A stretch of DNA of 44,595 bases, taken from positions 1 through 44,595 of the forward strand of contig CAITJF010000156.1 in the NCBI GenBank assembly GCA_903892645.1, written 5' to 3'. Within the stretch, counting starts at the first letter, position 1, and the number at the start of each line of letters is the position of its first letter. This stretch comes from an uncultured Nitrosomonadales bacterium (GTDB lineage Bacteria; Pseudomonadota; Gammaproteobacteria; Burkholderiales; Gallionellaceae). Position numbers and translations under genes: made by a program. Under the pieces are notes generated by a model. The model was not told the DNA's origin. It saw only the letters and a list, made by a program, of their open reading frames with translations, and ran no database searches. Positions 9,416 through 18,028 of this stretch are shown one piece after another.

Positions 9416-10099
9416 TTATTCAGCCAATAAGAATTCTTTGCCCATGCGGGCATTCATTTCATTCCATAGATCAACATGGCCTGACGCTGCGGAGCGCCCA
9501 TCGCCGCGTTCCTTGGCAAGCCACAATCCGTCTCCATTGAAACTGTATATGGGAATCAGGTCGTTGCGCTCATTGGCCGGTTTGACCTCTCCGTCCAGGT
9601 TGTCGAGCACCAAAGGCATGGCATCGGGTCTGGGGTAGTAGGTCAGCACCATGTGCGCCTGATCGGCTGGTGGGAGAGTTGTGGCAGTGACGTAGGTGAT
9701 TTGCAACTGGTCTATGCTGACCCCAAGAGCCAGCAGCGTAAAGTATTTGCTGATTGCAAAGGCCGCATGGCCGCCACCGTTGCGCGCCAGCATTTCTACA
9801 GGGGTGGGCCAGTAGTTGCGCTTGCCCCAAAGCTCCATGTCGGATTTGAAGGGGATGCGGTTGAAAAAATCGTTGGTCAGTTCCAGCTTCTCGGCAACGG
9901 ACTTCCTTTTGTTGCTTGCGATCAATTTGGTCCAGGCAAGGAGCCGGCGGGGAGCGGTCGGACCGTATGTTGCCTCGGCGCCTATGAGGACTTTTTGCGT
10001 GAGCGCAACGACGTAGCTCTCCTCGGCGATCAGTGCCTGGGCGATAAGGAGAAAAATCATGCCGAGAGCGACACAGGATGGGAGATATTTAGTCTTCAT
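9416..10099 (-). CDS. LapG-like periplasmic protein lacking the catalytic cysteine
   Basis: The protein has 227 residues from ATG 10099 (MKTKYLPSCV...), giving a conventional signal peptide; an in-frame ATG at 10135 would add 12 residues. The body matches the bacterial transglutaminase-like cysteine proteinase family (LapG): LWGKRNYWPTPVEML, ISKYFTLLALG, HMVLTYY, LVLDNLDGEVKPA and YSFNGDGLW. In active LapG the sequence GGDCED carries the catalytic Cys and calcium ligands. Here it reads GGGHAA at residues 108-113 (bases 9761-9778), so Cys is His111 and the acidic residues are Gly or Ala. His149 and Asp166 of the triad remain. It therefore looks like a stable pseudoprotease, first gene of the unit lapG-like/lapD-like/bcsA/bcsB, and may act as a binding partner of the LapD-like receptor. 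Confidence 0.85.
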   Translation of the reverse strand: MKTKYLPSCVALGMIFLLIAQALIAEESYVVALTQKVLIGAEATYGPTAPRRLLAWTKLIASNKRKSVAEKLELTNDFFNRIPFKSDMELWGKRNYWPTPVEMLARNGGGHAAFAISKYFTLLALGVSIDQLQITYVTATTLPPADQAHMVLTYYPRPDAMPLVLDNLDGEVKPANERNDLIPIYSFNGDGLWLAKERGDGRSAASGHVDLWNEMNARMGKEFLLAE

Positions 10100-10498
10100 T
10101 TGGGTGTGATGGCGCGGCTTTCTTGCTGGGGGCATGTCCGCACATGTTCAGGGTAGCGGGATGAGGAACGCCATGGCGCTACGCAATTGGTGCATATTTA
10201 TTTTCAAGCATTGCCTTGAGCCTAAAGTGCTAATAATAGTAATTGGAATTTAGTTGATGCGATCACACTTTGCTATGTAAATTATTTTTTATTCTTATGA
10301 AATGTGTGCTGATCCACGTTTTAATTTCTCCTGGCACAGCCCGGTAAGATCGTAAGCGTAAACCGGGCAACAACTTATTATAAAATAACAGATTTTCCCC
10401 ATATGCACCATATGCCTGATTGACTATATGGTTATGCGATGCCTTCTCATGAGCCCATAGGTGCACGCTTTCGCTAGGGGTTGTATGTCTAACCCGCG
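10100..10498. other. Intergenic region, lapG-like to pgi; no gene seen
   Basis: About 400 bp with an AT-rich centre (10190-10310) that should hold the promoter of the minus-strand lapG-like/bcsA unit. I could not pick a convincing -35/-10 pair. A small minus-strand frame at 10263-10466 has no recognisable features and is not called. It also contains the inverted repeat at 10339-10368, which lies downstream of pgi. Confidence 0.5.
10339..10368. repeat. Inverted repeat with 7-bp stem downstream of pgi
   Basis: GCCCGGT at 10339-10345 pairs with ACCGGGC at 10362-10368 across a 16-base loop. It lies about 130 bp beyond the pgi stop in the direction of pgi transcription. There is no T-run next to it, so an intrinsic terminator is possible but not shown. 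Confidence 0.35.
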
Positions 10499-12157
10499 TT
10501 ATCTCAGCTGCTGTGTGGTGAGTTTACCCAAGTAGTGATTAATCAAGCCATTGGTCGAGGAATCGTGCGAGGAAGCACGCTGTTTGCCCTGAAGTTCCGG
10601 CAGTAATTTTCCGGCGAGTTGTTTGCCGAATTCGACGCCCCATTGGTCGAATGAATTGATGTTCCATACGATACCTTGCACAAACACCTTGTGTTCATAG
10701 AGGGCGATCAGCATTCCCAGTGTGTACGGGTCGAGTTTGTCAAACAGTAGCGTGTTGCTCGGGCGGTTTCCCGGAAATATTTTATACGGTAGCAGCGATT
10801 CCAGTACCGCACCGTTGAGTCCTTGCGCTGCGAGTTCGGTGCGAACCTCTTCAACGGTTTTGCCCAGCATCAGTGCCTCGGTCTGTGCGAAGCAGTTCGA
10901 CAACAGCATGGCGTGGTGCTCACCCATTGGATTATGGCTGACAAGCGGTGCGAGGAAATCGGTAGGGATCATGCGCGTGCCTTGGTGCAGTAGTTGGTAG
11001 AACGAATGCTGTCCATTGGTGCCGGGCTCCCCCCACACTACCATTTGAGTCGCGTAATCTGTTTCGTGGCCATCACGGTCTACGCACTTGCCATTGCTTT
11101 CCATTTCCAGTTGTTGCAGATAGGCGGGAAAGTGTTGCAGATATTGATCATAGGGCAGGACGGCGCACGAAGCGGCATCAAAGAAATTGGCATACCAGAT
11201 GCCGAGCATACCCATGATTACCGGCATGTTGCGCTCGAAGGGTTCTTCACGGAAGTGCTCGTCCATGGCATGGGCGCCAGCAAGCAACTGTTCGAAATTA
11301 TCCATGCCGATATAAAGCGCGATGGGCAGGCCTATGGCCGACCACAGGGAATAGCGGCCACCGACCCAATCCCAGAATTCAAATACGTTGTCTGGATTGA
11401 TGCCGAACCTGGATGTTGCGGCGAGGTTAGTCGAGATGGCCACAAAATGTTTTGCAACGGCCTCTTCATTGCCCAAATGTTTAACCAGCCATGCACGCGC
11501 GGAGCTTGCATTGGTAAGAGTTTCCTGGGTGGTGAAGGTTTTCGAGCTGACGATAAACAGCGTGATTTCCGGGTCGAGGTGCTTGAGGGTTTCCGCAATA
11601 TCCGTGGCATCCACATTGGAAACGAAGTGCGCGTTCAGTTGCGTGCTGCCATAAGGCTTGAGCGCCTCGCAGGCCATCAGCGGCCCCAGCGCGGAGCCGC
11701 CGATGCCGATATTTACTATGTCCCGGAACGGTTTGCCGGTATGCCCGCGCAACGAGCCGTTGCGCACGGCCTCGGAGAAACGGCGCATATGATCCAGCAC
11801 GCGGTGCACGTCCGGCATGACATCCTTGCCATCCACATAAACCTCAGTGCCGCGCGGCGCGCGCAATGCAGTATGCAACACGGCACGCTGCTCGCTGGTG
11901 TTGATTTTTTCGCCGTTGAACATGCGTGCAATCCACCCATCCAGCTTTGACTGGCGCGCCAGGTCCAGCAGCAGCGCAAGCGTTTCTTTCGTGATGAGGT
12001 TTTTCGAGTAATCCAGTAACAGGCCATCGAGTTGCAGCGAAAACTTTTCAAAACGCGCCGGGTCAGCACGAAACATCTCGCGCATGGTTTGTCGGCTTGT
12101 GACGGGTTGATGCGCCGATATGGCTTGCCAGGCAGGTGAATGGGTTAGATTTGACAT
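10499..12157 (-). CDS. pgi: Glucose-6-phosphate isomerase
   Basis: Pgi interconverts glucose-6-phosphate and fructose-6-phosphate in the cytoplasm; 552 residues, the usual length for the long bacterial form. Diagnostic stretches include [11 protein letters not shown] near residue 150, the [10 protein letters not shown] phosphate-binding segment, [13 protein letters not shown], the catalytic region around [15 protein letters not shown], and a C-terminal [14 protein letters not shown]-like motif (here [15 protein letters not shown]). It starts at ATG 12157 behind GGATTACAACC. It stands at the head of a block of sugar-phosphate and glycogen genes, although its stop is followed by 400 bp of non-coding DNA. 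Confidence 0.96.
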   Translation of the reverse strand: MSNLTHSPAWQAISAHQPVTSRQTMREMFRADPARFEKFSLQLDGLLLDYSKNLITKETLALLLDLARQSKLDGWIARMFNGEKINTSEQRAVLHTALRAPRGTEVYVDGKDVMPDVHRVLDHMRRFSEAVRNGSLRGHTGKPFRDIVNIGIGGSALGPLMACEALKPYGSTQLNAHFVSNVDATDIAETLKHLDPEITLFIVSSKTFTTQETLTNASSARAWLVKHLGNEEAVAKHFVAISTNLAATSRFGINPDNVFEFWDWVGGRYSLWSAIGLPIALYIGMDNFEQLLAGAHAMDEHFREEPFERNMPVIMGMLGIWYANFFDAASCAVLPYDQYLQHFPAYLQQLEMESNGKCVDRDGHETDYATQMVVWGEPGTNGQHSFYQLLHQGTRMIPTDFLAPLVSHNPMGEHHAMLLSNCFAQTEALMLGKTVEEVRTELAAQGLNGAVLESLLPYKIFPGNRPSNTLLFDKLDPYTLGMLIALYEHKVFVQGIVWNINSFDQWGVEFGKQLAGKLLPELQGKQRASSHDSSTNGLINHYLGKLTTQQLR

Positions 12158-12288
12158 GGTTGTAATCCAATTATTTGCTGCACGTTAATCGGCGTGTAGT
12201 ACAAACAATTTGCTACGCGGGATCCTCGTAACATCAAACGAGAATGCTGCCCTGTAACATGCAAGCCGGGCATTAAATGCCGTTATTT

Positions 12289-12675
12289 TCAGGCATTGAG
12301 CTTTGCATCAATTTCCGCCTCGGCAGCTGTCCAGTCTGTCATTGCGTAATTGCTGTTAAATCCGTGCCGCTCGGCCAAAAAATAGGCAGCGGTGGCGATC
12401 ATCTGGTAACGTTCTTCGGGCGAGACGGTGATTTTTTTCACAGTCTTTTTTGGGGCAATTTTTGCGGCTGTGGCGGCTTTTGCAGCTTTTGGCGCACTCA
12501 CTTTTTTTGCCGGGACAGCAGCTTTTTTTACCGGGGTTGCTGCTACTTTTTTGGTGGCGGTTTTGGTTGCTGGTTTTACCGCAACAGCTTTTTTGGCGAG
12601 AGGTTTTTTGGCCGGTGTGCTGTTTGCGGTCTTGGTGGTGGCTTTCTTGCCGGTTGCTGTGCGCGATGTAGCCAT
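12289..12675 (-). CDS. DUF2934 protein with histone-H1-like Lys/Ala-rich N-terminus
   Basis: The protein has 128 residues. The first 80 or so are a low-complexity run of Lys, Ala, Thr, Val and Pro with KKA/AKK/VKK units, like the C-terminal tails of histone H1 and the AlgP/H1-like bacterial proteins. The last 40 residues (SPEERYQMIATAAYFLAERHGF through DAKLNA) match the short DUF2934 domain. The basic part could bind DNA or polyanions; the function of DUF2934 is unknown to me. An AAGGGAA lies before ATG 12675. The gene sits between glgB and pgi on the same strand, 39 bp after glgB, so co-transcription is likely. A five-base hairpin at 12269-12281 follows it. Confidence 0.8.
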   Translation of the reverse strand: MATSRTATGKKATTKTANSTPAKKPLAKKAVAVKPATKTATKKVAATPVKKAAVPAKKVSAPKAAKAATAAKIAPKKTVKKITVSPEERYQMIATAAYFLAERHGFNSNYAMTDWTAAEAEIDAKLNA

Positions 12676-12714
12676 GACAATTCCCTTTTTAGGTTGGTAA
12701 TACGGTGTTACAAA

Positions 12715-14892
12715 TTATGCCGGAGCCAGAATAATACAAGCCAGCGGGGGTAATTCTATTTCGGCGGAGTAGGGTTGTCCCATCCATGGTATTTGCTCGG
12801 CACGGATTTCGCCCGCGTTGCCGAGGTTGCTGCCGCCATAATAATACGAATCACTGTTGAAAATTTCCCGATAGGCGCGATCTAACGGCAGCCCGATGCG
12901 ATAACGGTGGCGCGGAACCGGGGTAAAGTTTAAGGCAGAAACGACTGTTTCGCCATTACGCCCATGGCGCAGAAAGGAAAGCAGCGAAAGATTGGTGTCA
13001 TTGCAGTCCATCCAGGAAAAGCCGCATTGTTCGAAGTCCTGTTCGTACAGCGCCGGCAGGCTGCGGTACAAGTGGTTCAGGTCGCGCACCATGTTTTGTA
13101 TGCCGCGATGGGATTCGAGTCCGAGTTGCCACCATTCAAGCTCCCAGCTTGAGCGCCATTCCAGACCTTGGCCGAATTCGTTGCCCATGAAATTGAATTT
13201 CTTCCCCGGGCTTAACATCTGGTAAGCCAGCAACAAGCGTAGATTGGCAAATTTCTGCCACGCATCGCCGGGCATTTTGTCGAGCAGTGAACCTTTGCCA
13301 TGCACGACTTCATCATGCGAGAACGGCAGCATGAAATTTTCGGTGTAGGCATAAAGCTGGCTGAAGGTAAGTTGGTTGAGGTGGTAACGGCGGTGTACCG
13401 GATCATGCTGCATGAAGCTGAGTGTGTCGTTCATCCAGCCCATGTTCCATTTCATGGAGAAGCCCAGCCCGCCGAGATAGGTCGGGCGCGATACGGCAGG
13501 CCACGAGGTGGATTCTTCGGCTATTGTCAACGCTCCCGGAAACAGGTCATGTGCCATGATGTTGAGCTCGCGCAGGAAATCAATGGCCTCCAGATTTTCG
13601 CGGCCACCGTATTTGTTCGGCAGCCATTCATTGTGCTTGCGCGAATAGTCGAGGTACAGCATGGAAGCCACGGCATCCACGCGCAGGCCGTCGAAGTGAA
13701 ATTGCGAAAGCCAGTAATGCGCGCTCGACAGCAGGAAGCTTTTCACTTCGTTGCGGCCATAGTTGAAGATGTGTGTGCCCCAGTCCTGATGGAAGCCTAG
13801 GCGCGGGTCTTCGTGCTCGTACAGCGCGGTGCCGTCGAAGCGCGCCAAGGCAAAAGCATCCTGCGGGAAGTGTGCCGGTACCCAGTCCAGCAGTACGCCG
13901 ACCCCCGCCTGGTGGCAGCTATCCACGAAATAACACAGGTCGTCTGGAGAGCCGAAGCGGCTGGTCGCGGCGAAATAGCCGGTAGTCTGGTAGCCCCAGG
14001 ATTCATCGAGCGGATGCTCCGAAACAGGCATCAGTTCGACATGTGTGTAGCCCATGTCTTTGACGTAAGGGATCAGGTGTTCGGCCAGTTCGCGGTAGGT
14101 ATAGTGGCGCCCATCCGGGTGGCGTTTCCATGAACCGGCATGGATTTCATAGGCATTGAGCGGGGCATGCAGCCAATCCCAGTGGCTGCGCTGCTCCATC
14201 CATGCCGCATCCTGCCATGTGTGCTCGATTTTTAACCCGGCGCGCGCGGCGGTGCCGGGGCGCAATTCGAAAGCGTTGGCATAGGGGTCGGTCTTGGTCA
14301 GCAATTTGCCAGCCACATTATAAATCTCGTATTTGTATAACGCGCCCTGTTCGATACCCGGAATGAATAGTTCCCATACGCCGCTGGAGCCATGCACTGC
14401 CATCGGATAAATGCGCCCATCCCAGCGGTTGAATTCGCCTACTACGCTGACCCGTTCGGCATTCGGCGCCCATACGGAAAAACGCACGCCGGGAATGCCG
14501 TCAATCTGCATGGCATGCGAGCCGAGGATGCGATAGCCCTGATGCAGCCTGCCTTCGTTGAACAGGTGCAGATCGAAGCTGGAGATTTGCGGAGCAAAGG
14601 CGTAGGCATCGTAGGCTAAACGCTGGCTGCCATTTTCCGTGATGCGAAACTGGTAGTGGTGAGGAGGTTCGCTGTTGCCATGCCATTCAAACAAACCATC
14701 GGGATGAACACGTTTCAGCGGCTCGCTACCCGACGCGGTTTCGAGACCAATTTCGCTTGCGTGGGGATTGAATACCCGCACCACATAACCATCTTTCTCG
14801 TGGTGTGGGCCGAGATAGGCGAGGGGGTCGTGCAAACGTCCCTGCAAAAGTAATTCGGCGCGTGGATCGGATTTGATGTGGGTTTTTTTCAT
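12715..14892 (-). CDS. glgB: 1,4-alpha-glucan branching enzyme
   Basis: GlgB adds alpha-1,6 branches to glycogen in the cytoplasm; about 725 residues from ATG 14892, compared with roughly 730 in E. coli. Longer frames start upstream at non-conserved sequence (14961) and would run into the divergent glgC. An N-terminal CBM48-type domain ([23 protein letters not shown]) precedes a GH13 barrel: [19 protein letters not shown] with the nucleophile Asp, the acid/base Glu in [10 protein letters not shown], and [10 protein letters not shown] with the stabilising Asp. The gene is divergent from glgC, and the DUF2934 gene follows. The upstream TATAAT at 14902-14907 (minus strand) would give a very short leader if it is the real -10. 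Confidence 0.95.
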   Translation of the reverse strand: MKKTHIKSDPRAELLLQGRLHDPLAYLGPHHEKDGYVVRVFNPHASEIGLETASGSEPLKRVHPDGLFEWHGNSEPPHHYQFRITENGSQRLAYDAYAFAPQISSFDLHLFNEGRLHQGYRILGSHAMQIDGIPGVRFSVWAPNAERVSVVGEFNRWDGRIYPMAVHGSSGVWELFIPGIEQGALYKYEIYNVAGKLLTKTDPYANAFELRPGTAARAGLKIEHTWQDAAWMEQRSHWDWLHAPLNAYEIHAGSWKRHPDGRHYTYRELAEHLIPYVKDMGYTHVELMPVSEHPLDESWGYQTTGYFAATSRFGSPDDLCYFVDSCHQAGVGVLLDWVPAHFPQDAFALARFDGTALYEHEDPRLGFHQDWGTHIFNYGRNEVKSFLLSSAHYWLSQFHFDGLRVDAVASMLYLDYSRKHNEWLPNKYGGRENLEAIDFLRELNIMAHDLFPGALTIAEESTSWPAVSRPTYLGGLGFSMKWNMGWMNDTLSFMQHDPVHRRYHLNQLTFSQLYAYTENFMLPFSHDEVVHGKGSLLDKMPGDAWQKFANLRLLLAYQMLSPGKKFNFMGNEFGQGLEWRSSWELEWWQLGLESHRGIQNMVRDLNHLYRSLPALYEQDFEQCGFSWMDCNDTNLSLLSFLRHGRNGETVVSALNFTPVPRHRYRIGLPLDRAYREIFNSDSYYYGGSNLGNAGEIRAEQIPWMGQPYSAEIELPPLACIILAPA

Positions 14893-14978
14893 GGTTGATT
14901 GATTATAACCACAATTTTGCAGACTATTGCCGTAATCTGATACAGTGCGCAAAGCAGTCAAAACTTGGTGCCATAATC
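14893..14978. promoter_or_regulatory. Divergent glgB/glgC promoter region
   Basis: The 86 bp between the two proposed ATGs must serve both genes. On the minus strand ATTATA at 14902-14907 reads TATAAT, a perfect -10, but with no clear -35 at 17 bp. On the plus strand TTGCAG (14917-14922) and TACAGT (14941-14946), 18 bp apart, form a weak pair for glgC. These are pattern matches only. Confidence 0.35.
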
Positions 14979-16259
14979 ATGTTACCGCAAGAGCAAATTC
15001 GCCTAGTGAGCTGGATGACCAAAAACACCTATGCCATGGTGCTGGCGGGTGGACGCGGTAGCCGCCTGCATCAATTGACGGACTGGCGAGCCAAGCCGGC
15101 GGTGCCGTTTGGCGGAAAATTCCGCATCATTGATTTCGTGTTGTCGAACTGTGTCAATTCCGGTATCCGGCGTATCGGCGTGGCCACGCAATACAAGTCG
15201 CACAGCCTGATGCAGCATATTCAGCATGGCTGGAGTTTTTTGAACGGCAACTTTGGCGAATTTGTAGATTTACTGCCCGCCCAGCAATGGGTGCAGGAAT
15301 CGTGGTATCAGGGCACTGCCGATGCGGTGTTCCAGAATCTGGATATCTTGCGCGAATCAAAACCCGATTATGTGCTGATACTGGCGGGCGACCACGTTTA
15401 CAAGATGGATTACGGCAAGATGTTGGCCTTCCATGTGGAAAAACGGGCCGATATGTCCGTTGCCTGCATCGAGGTGCCGATCAATGATGCCAAAGGGTTC
15501 GGCGTGATGGCGGTGGATGAAGATTCGAGGGTGGTGGATTTCAGCGAGAAGCCGGATCATCCCACGCCGATTCCCGGCAAGCCTGACTTGGCGTTGGCCA
15601 GTATGGGCATTTATATATTCAATATGGAGTTCCTGAGTGAGCTGTTGGTACGTGATGCGGGCGATCCAAACTCATCCCATGATTTCGGCAAGGACATCAT
15701 CCCGTATCTGTTGTCATCAGGCTACCGTTTATGCGCCCAGAGTTTCAGCAACAGCTGCGTAAAAATGGAGAGCGGTGCGCCGTATTGGCGCGATGTGGGA
15801 ACCATAGATTCCTACTGGGAGGCGAACATGGAGCTCACCAAGGTTACTCCCGACCTCAACATGTATGATCAGGAGTGGCCGATCTGGACTTATCAGGAAC
15901 AATTGCCGCCGGCCAAATTTGTGTTTGACGATGAAGAGCGCCGCGGCCAGGCGATTGATTCTCTGGTATCCGGCGGTTGCATCATCAGTGGCGCAACTGT
16001 GCGCCGCTCGCTGCTTTTCTCCAATGTACGCGTGCATAGCTACAGCAACGTCGAAGACTCGGTGATCCTTCCCAACGTCGAGATCGGTCGCAATGTCACG
16101 CTCAAGCGGGCGGTGGTGGACAAGAACTGCGTGATCCCGGATGACCTTGTCGTCGGGGTCGATAGCGCAGAAGATGCGAGCCGTTTTTTTGTAACTGATA
16201 AAGGCATTACGCTCATTACGCCGGAAATGCTGGGGCAGGATGTGCATGGTATTCGTTGA
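14979..16259 (+). CDS. glgC: Glucose-1-phosphate adenylyltransferase (ADP-glucose pyrophosphorylase)
   Basis: GlgC makes ADP-glucose from ATP and glucose-1-phosphate, the committed step of bacterial glycogen synthesis; 426 residues from ATG 14979. The upstream in-frame ATG at 14895 would overlap the divergent promoter region and add 28 residues absent from the family. The nucleotide-binding loop LAGGRGSRLHQLT is at about residues 19-31, then KPAVPFGGKFRIIDF, the GTADAV segment, the sugar-binding EKP, and a C-terminal left-handed beta-helix (IISGATVRRSLLFSNVRV onward) that in the family carries allosteric sites. No glgA is in the window. A GH57 gene follows after 45 bp. Confidence 0.95.
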   Translation: MLPQEQIRLVSWMTKNTYAMVLAGGRGSRLHQLTDWRAKPAVPFGGKFRIIDFVLSNCVNSGIRRIGVATQYKSHSLMQHIQHGWSFLNGNFGEFVDLLPAQQWVQESWYQGTADAVFQNLDILRESKPDYVLILAGDHVYKMDYGKMLAFHVEKRADMSVACIEVPINDAKGFGVMAVDEDSRVVDFSEKPDHPTPIPGKPDLALASMGIYIFNMEFLSELLVRDAGDPNSSHDFGKDIIPYLLSSGYRLCAQSFSNSCVKMESGAPYWRDVGTIDSYWEANMELTKVTPDLNMYDQEWPIWTYQEQLPPAKFVFDDEERRGQAIDSLVSGGCIISGATVRRSLLFSNVRVHSYSNVEDSVILPNVEIGRNVTLKRAVVDKNCVIPDDLVVGVDSAEDASRFFVTDKGITLITPEMLGQDVHGIR

Positions 16260-16304
16260 TCATGGCTGTGGGTACCCTGCCGTAAAGAATAGTATTCATT
16301 TTTC

Positions 16305-18020
16305 ATGACTAAACCCCTCGATCTGGTTTTTCTCTGGCATATGCACCAGCCGGATTACCGCGATTATGCCACCGGTGATTTCGTGTTGCCGTGGGTCTAT
16401 CTGCACGCCATGAAGGATTACACCGACATGGCCTATCACCTGGAAAAATACCCGCAGATGAAGGCGGTGGTAAATTTCGTGCCGGTGCTACTGGATCAGC
16501 TCGAAGATTACGCACAACAATTCGCCACCGGCCAGCTACGCGATCCGCTGTTGCGCTTGCTGGTGCGCGAGAACCTGAATGAATTGAGTGAAGCCGAGCG
16601 CGATCTTGTGTTCAACAGTTGCTTCCGCAGCAACCACCACAAGATGATCGAGCCGTATCCCACCTACCATCGCCTGTTTGAATTGTTCAAGACGCTTGAA
16701 CCGGCCGGCAGCGCGGGGCTTGTCTATTTATCCGGGCAATACATTGTTGACCTGATTGTCTGGTATCACTTGGTGTGGTGCGGCGAAACCGTGCGCCGCG
16801 AACATGATCTGGTTATCCGCCTGATGAGCAAGGATGAAGGTTTCGACTATGCTGACCGCAAGCTGCTGTTTGAATTGATCGGCCAGCTTGTTACCGGCAT
16901 TATTCCGCGTTACCGCAGGCTGGCCGAAAGCGGGCAAATCGAGATTTCCACCACACTGCATTACCATCCGCTTGCGCCGCTGTTGCTGGATCTCAACAGT
17001 GCGCGGGAAAGCGCGCCGGAGAGCAGCCTGCCGCAATCGCAGCGCTATCCCGGCGGAAAGAGCCGTGTGCAGGCGCATCTGGCTTCCGCCAGGGAAAGCC
17101 ATCGCACCCGTTTTGGGAACACCCCGCAAGGCATCTGGCCGGCTGAGGGTGCGGTTTCGACCGCGTTGCTGGAAGTGCTGGCAGAACAAAAGTGCCGTTG
17201 GGCAGCGAGCGGCCAAGGGGTGCTGGTCAACAGCCTGCGTGCTGTAAATCCATCCATACCTGGGTGCGCGCAATACCTCTATCGCCCCTACCAGTTGCAA
17301 GGTGCGGCAAGCGGCACGTATTGTTTTTTCCGCGATGATCACTTGTCCGACTTGATTGGTTTTGAATATTCCAGATGGTTTGGCAAGGATGCCGCACTGC
17401 ACTTTGTTTCCCAGCTCGAAACGATAGCGCAGCAGGCGCCCGAGGGCGAAACGCCGCTGGTAAGCATCATCCTCGATGGTGAGAACGCTTGGGAATCTTA
17501 TCCGTATAACGGCTATCACTTTCTGCAGGATATGTATTCCGTGTTGCAGGCACACCCGGAAATTTGCACCACGACCTATAGCGACTATCTGGACCGGCGT
17601 GATGCGCAAGGTGGACAAGGGTTTGCCAAGGACGGTGTATTGCCGCGTCTGGTTGCGGGCAGTTGGGTGTATGGTACTTTCTCCACCTGGATTGGCTCGC
17701 CCGATAAAAACCGCGCCTGGGATTTATTGTGTGTGGCGAAACAGAACTACGACATGGTAACGGCAAGCAGCCGCCTGAATGAGGCCGAGCTGAAAGCCGC
17801 CGAGAGGCAGCTGGCTTCATGCGAAAGCTCCGACTGGTTCTGGTGGTTTGGCGATTACAATCCTTCCCATGCGGTGGCGAGTTTTGACCGCCTCTATCGC
17901 AATAACTTGATGCAGCTTTACCGTTTGTTGAAATTGCCCATTCCGGCGATGCTGCACAACCCGATCAGCCAAGGCGGCGGAGCGCCGGAGGCAGGCGGCG
18001 CGATGCGGCGCGGCTCCTAA
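16305..18020 (+). CDS. Glycoside hydrolase family 57 protein (alpha-glucan active)
   Basis: The protein has 571 residues. The start LDLVFLWHMHQPDYRD carries the GH57 region I motif (HQP). Further conserved stretches are FNSCFRSNHHKMIEPYPTY, GIWPAEGAVS (region with a key Glu), GFEYSRWFG and LDGENAWESYPYNG (region with a conserved acidic residue). GH57 members are retaining alpha-amylases, amylopullulanases, 4-alpha-glucanotransferases or branching enzymes; this sequence does not allow choice among them. A cytoplasmic role in glycogen remodelling is inferred because glgC precedes it and malQ starts 8 bp after its stop. The C-terminus is Gly/Ala-rich and probably disordered. Confidence 0.85.
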   Translation: MTKPLDLVFLWHMHQPDYRDYATGDFVLPWVYLHAMKDYTDMAYHLEKYPQMKAVVNFVPVLLDQLEDYAQQFATGQLRDPLLRLLVRENLNELSEAERDLVFNSCFRSNHHKMIEPYPTYHRLFELFKTLEPAGSAGLVYLSGQYIVDLIVWYHLVWCGETVRREHDLVIRLMSKDEGFDYADRKLLFELIGQLVTGIIPRYRRLAESGQIEISTTLHYHPLAPLLLDLNSARESAPESSLPQSQRYPGGKSRVQAHLASARESHRTRFGNTPQGIWPAEGAVSTALLEVLAEQKCRWAASGQGVLVNSLRAVNPSIPGCAQYLYRPYQLQGAASGTYCFFRDDHLSDLIGFEYSRWFGKDAALHFVSQLETIAQQAPEGETPLVSIILDGENAWESYPYNGYHFLQDMYSVLQAHPEICTTTYSDYLDRRDAQGGQGFAKDGVLPRLVAGSWVYGTFSTWIGSPDKNRAWDLLCVAKQNYDMVTASSRLNEAELKAAERQLASCESSDWFWWFGDYNPSHAVASFDRLYRNNLMQLYRLLKLPIPAMLHNPISQGGGAPEAGGAMRRGS

Positions 18021-18028
18021 CCCTTCAT

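Noticed and set aside
10252-10267. Possible CRP site (right half TCACA) upstream of the lapG-like gene, tempting because of the nearby cyclase
   Set aside because: The left half matches the consensus poorly (2 of 5), so it is not distinguishable from chance.
10263-10466. Minus-strand 67-codon frame in the lapG-like/pgi gap
   Set aside because: No recognisable domain, no good ribosome site, and it runs through the inverted repeat at 10339-10368.
12428-12700. Plus-strand frame rich in Phe, Ala and Val that looks like a membrane protein
   Set aside because: It is the antisense image of the Lys/Ala-rich repeat of the DUF2934 gene.
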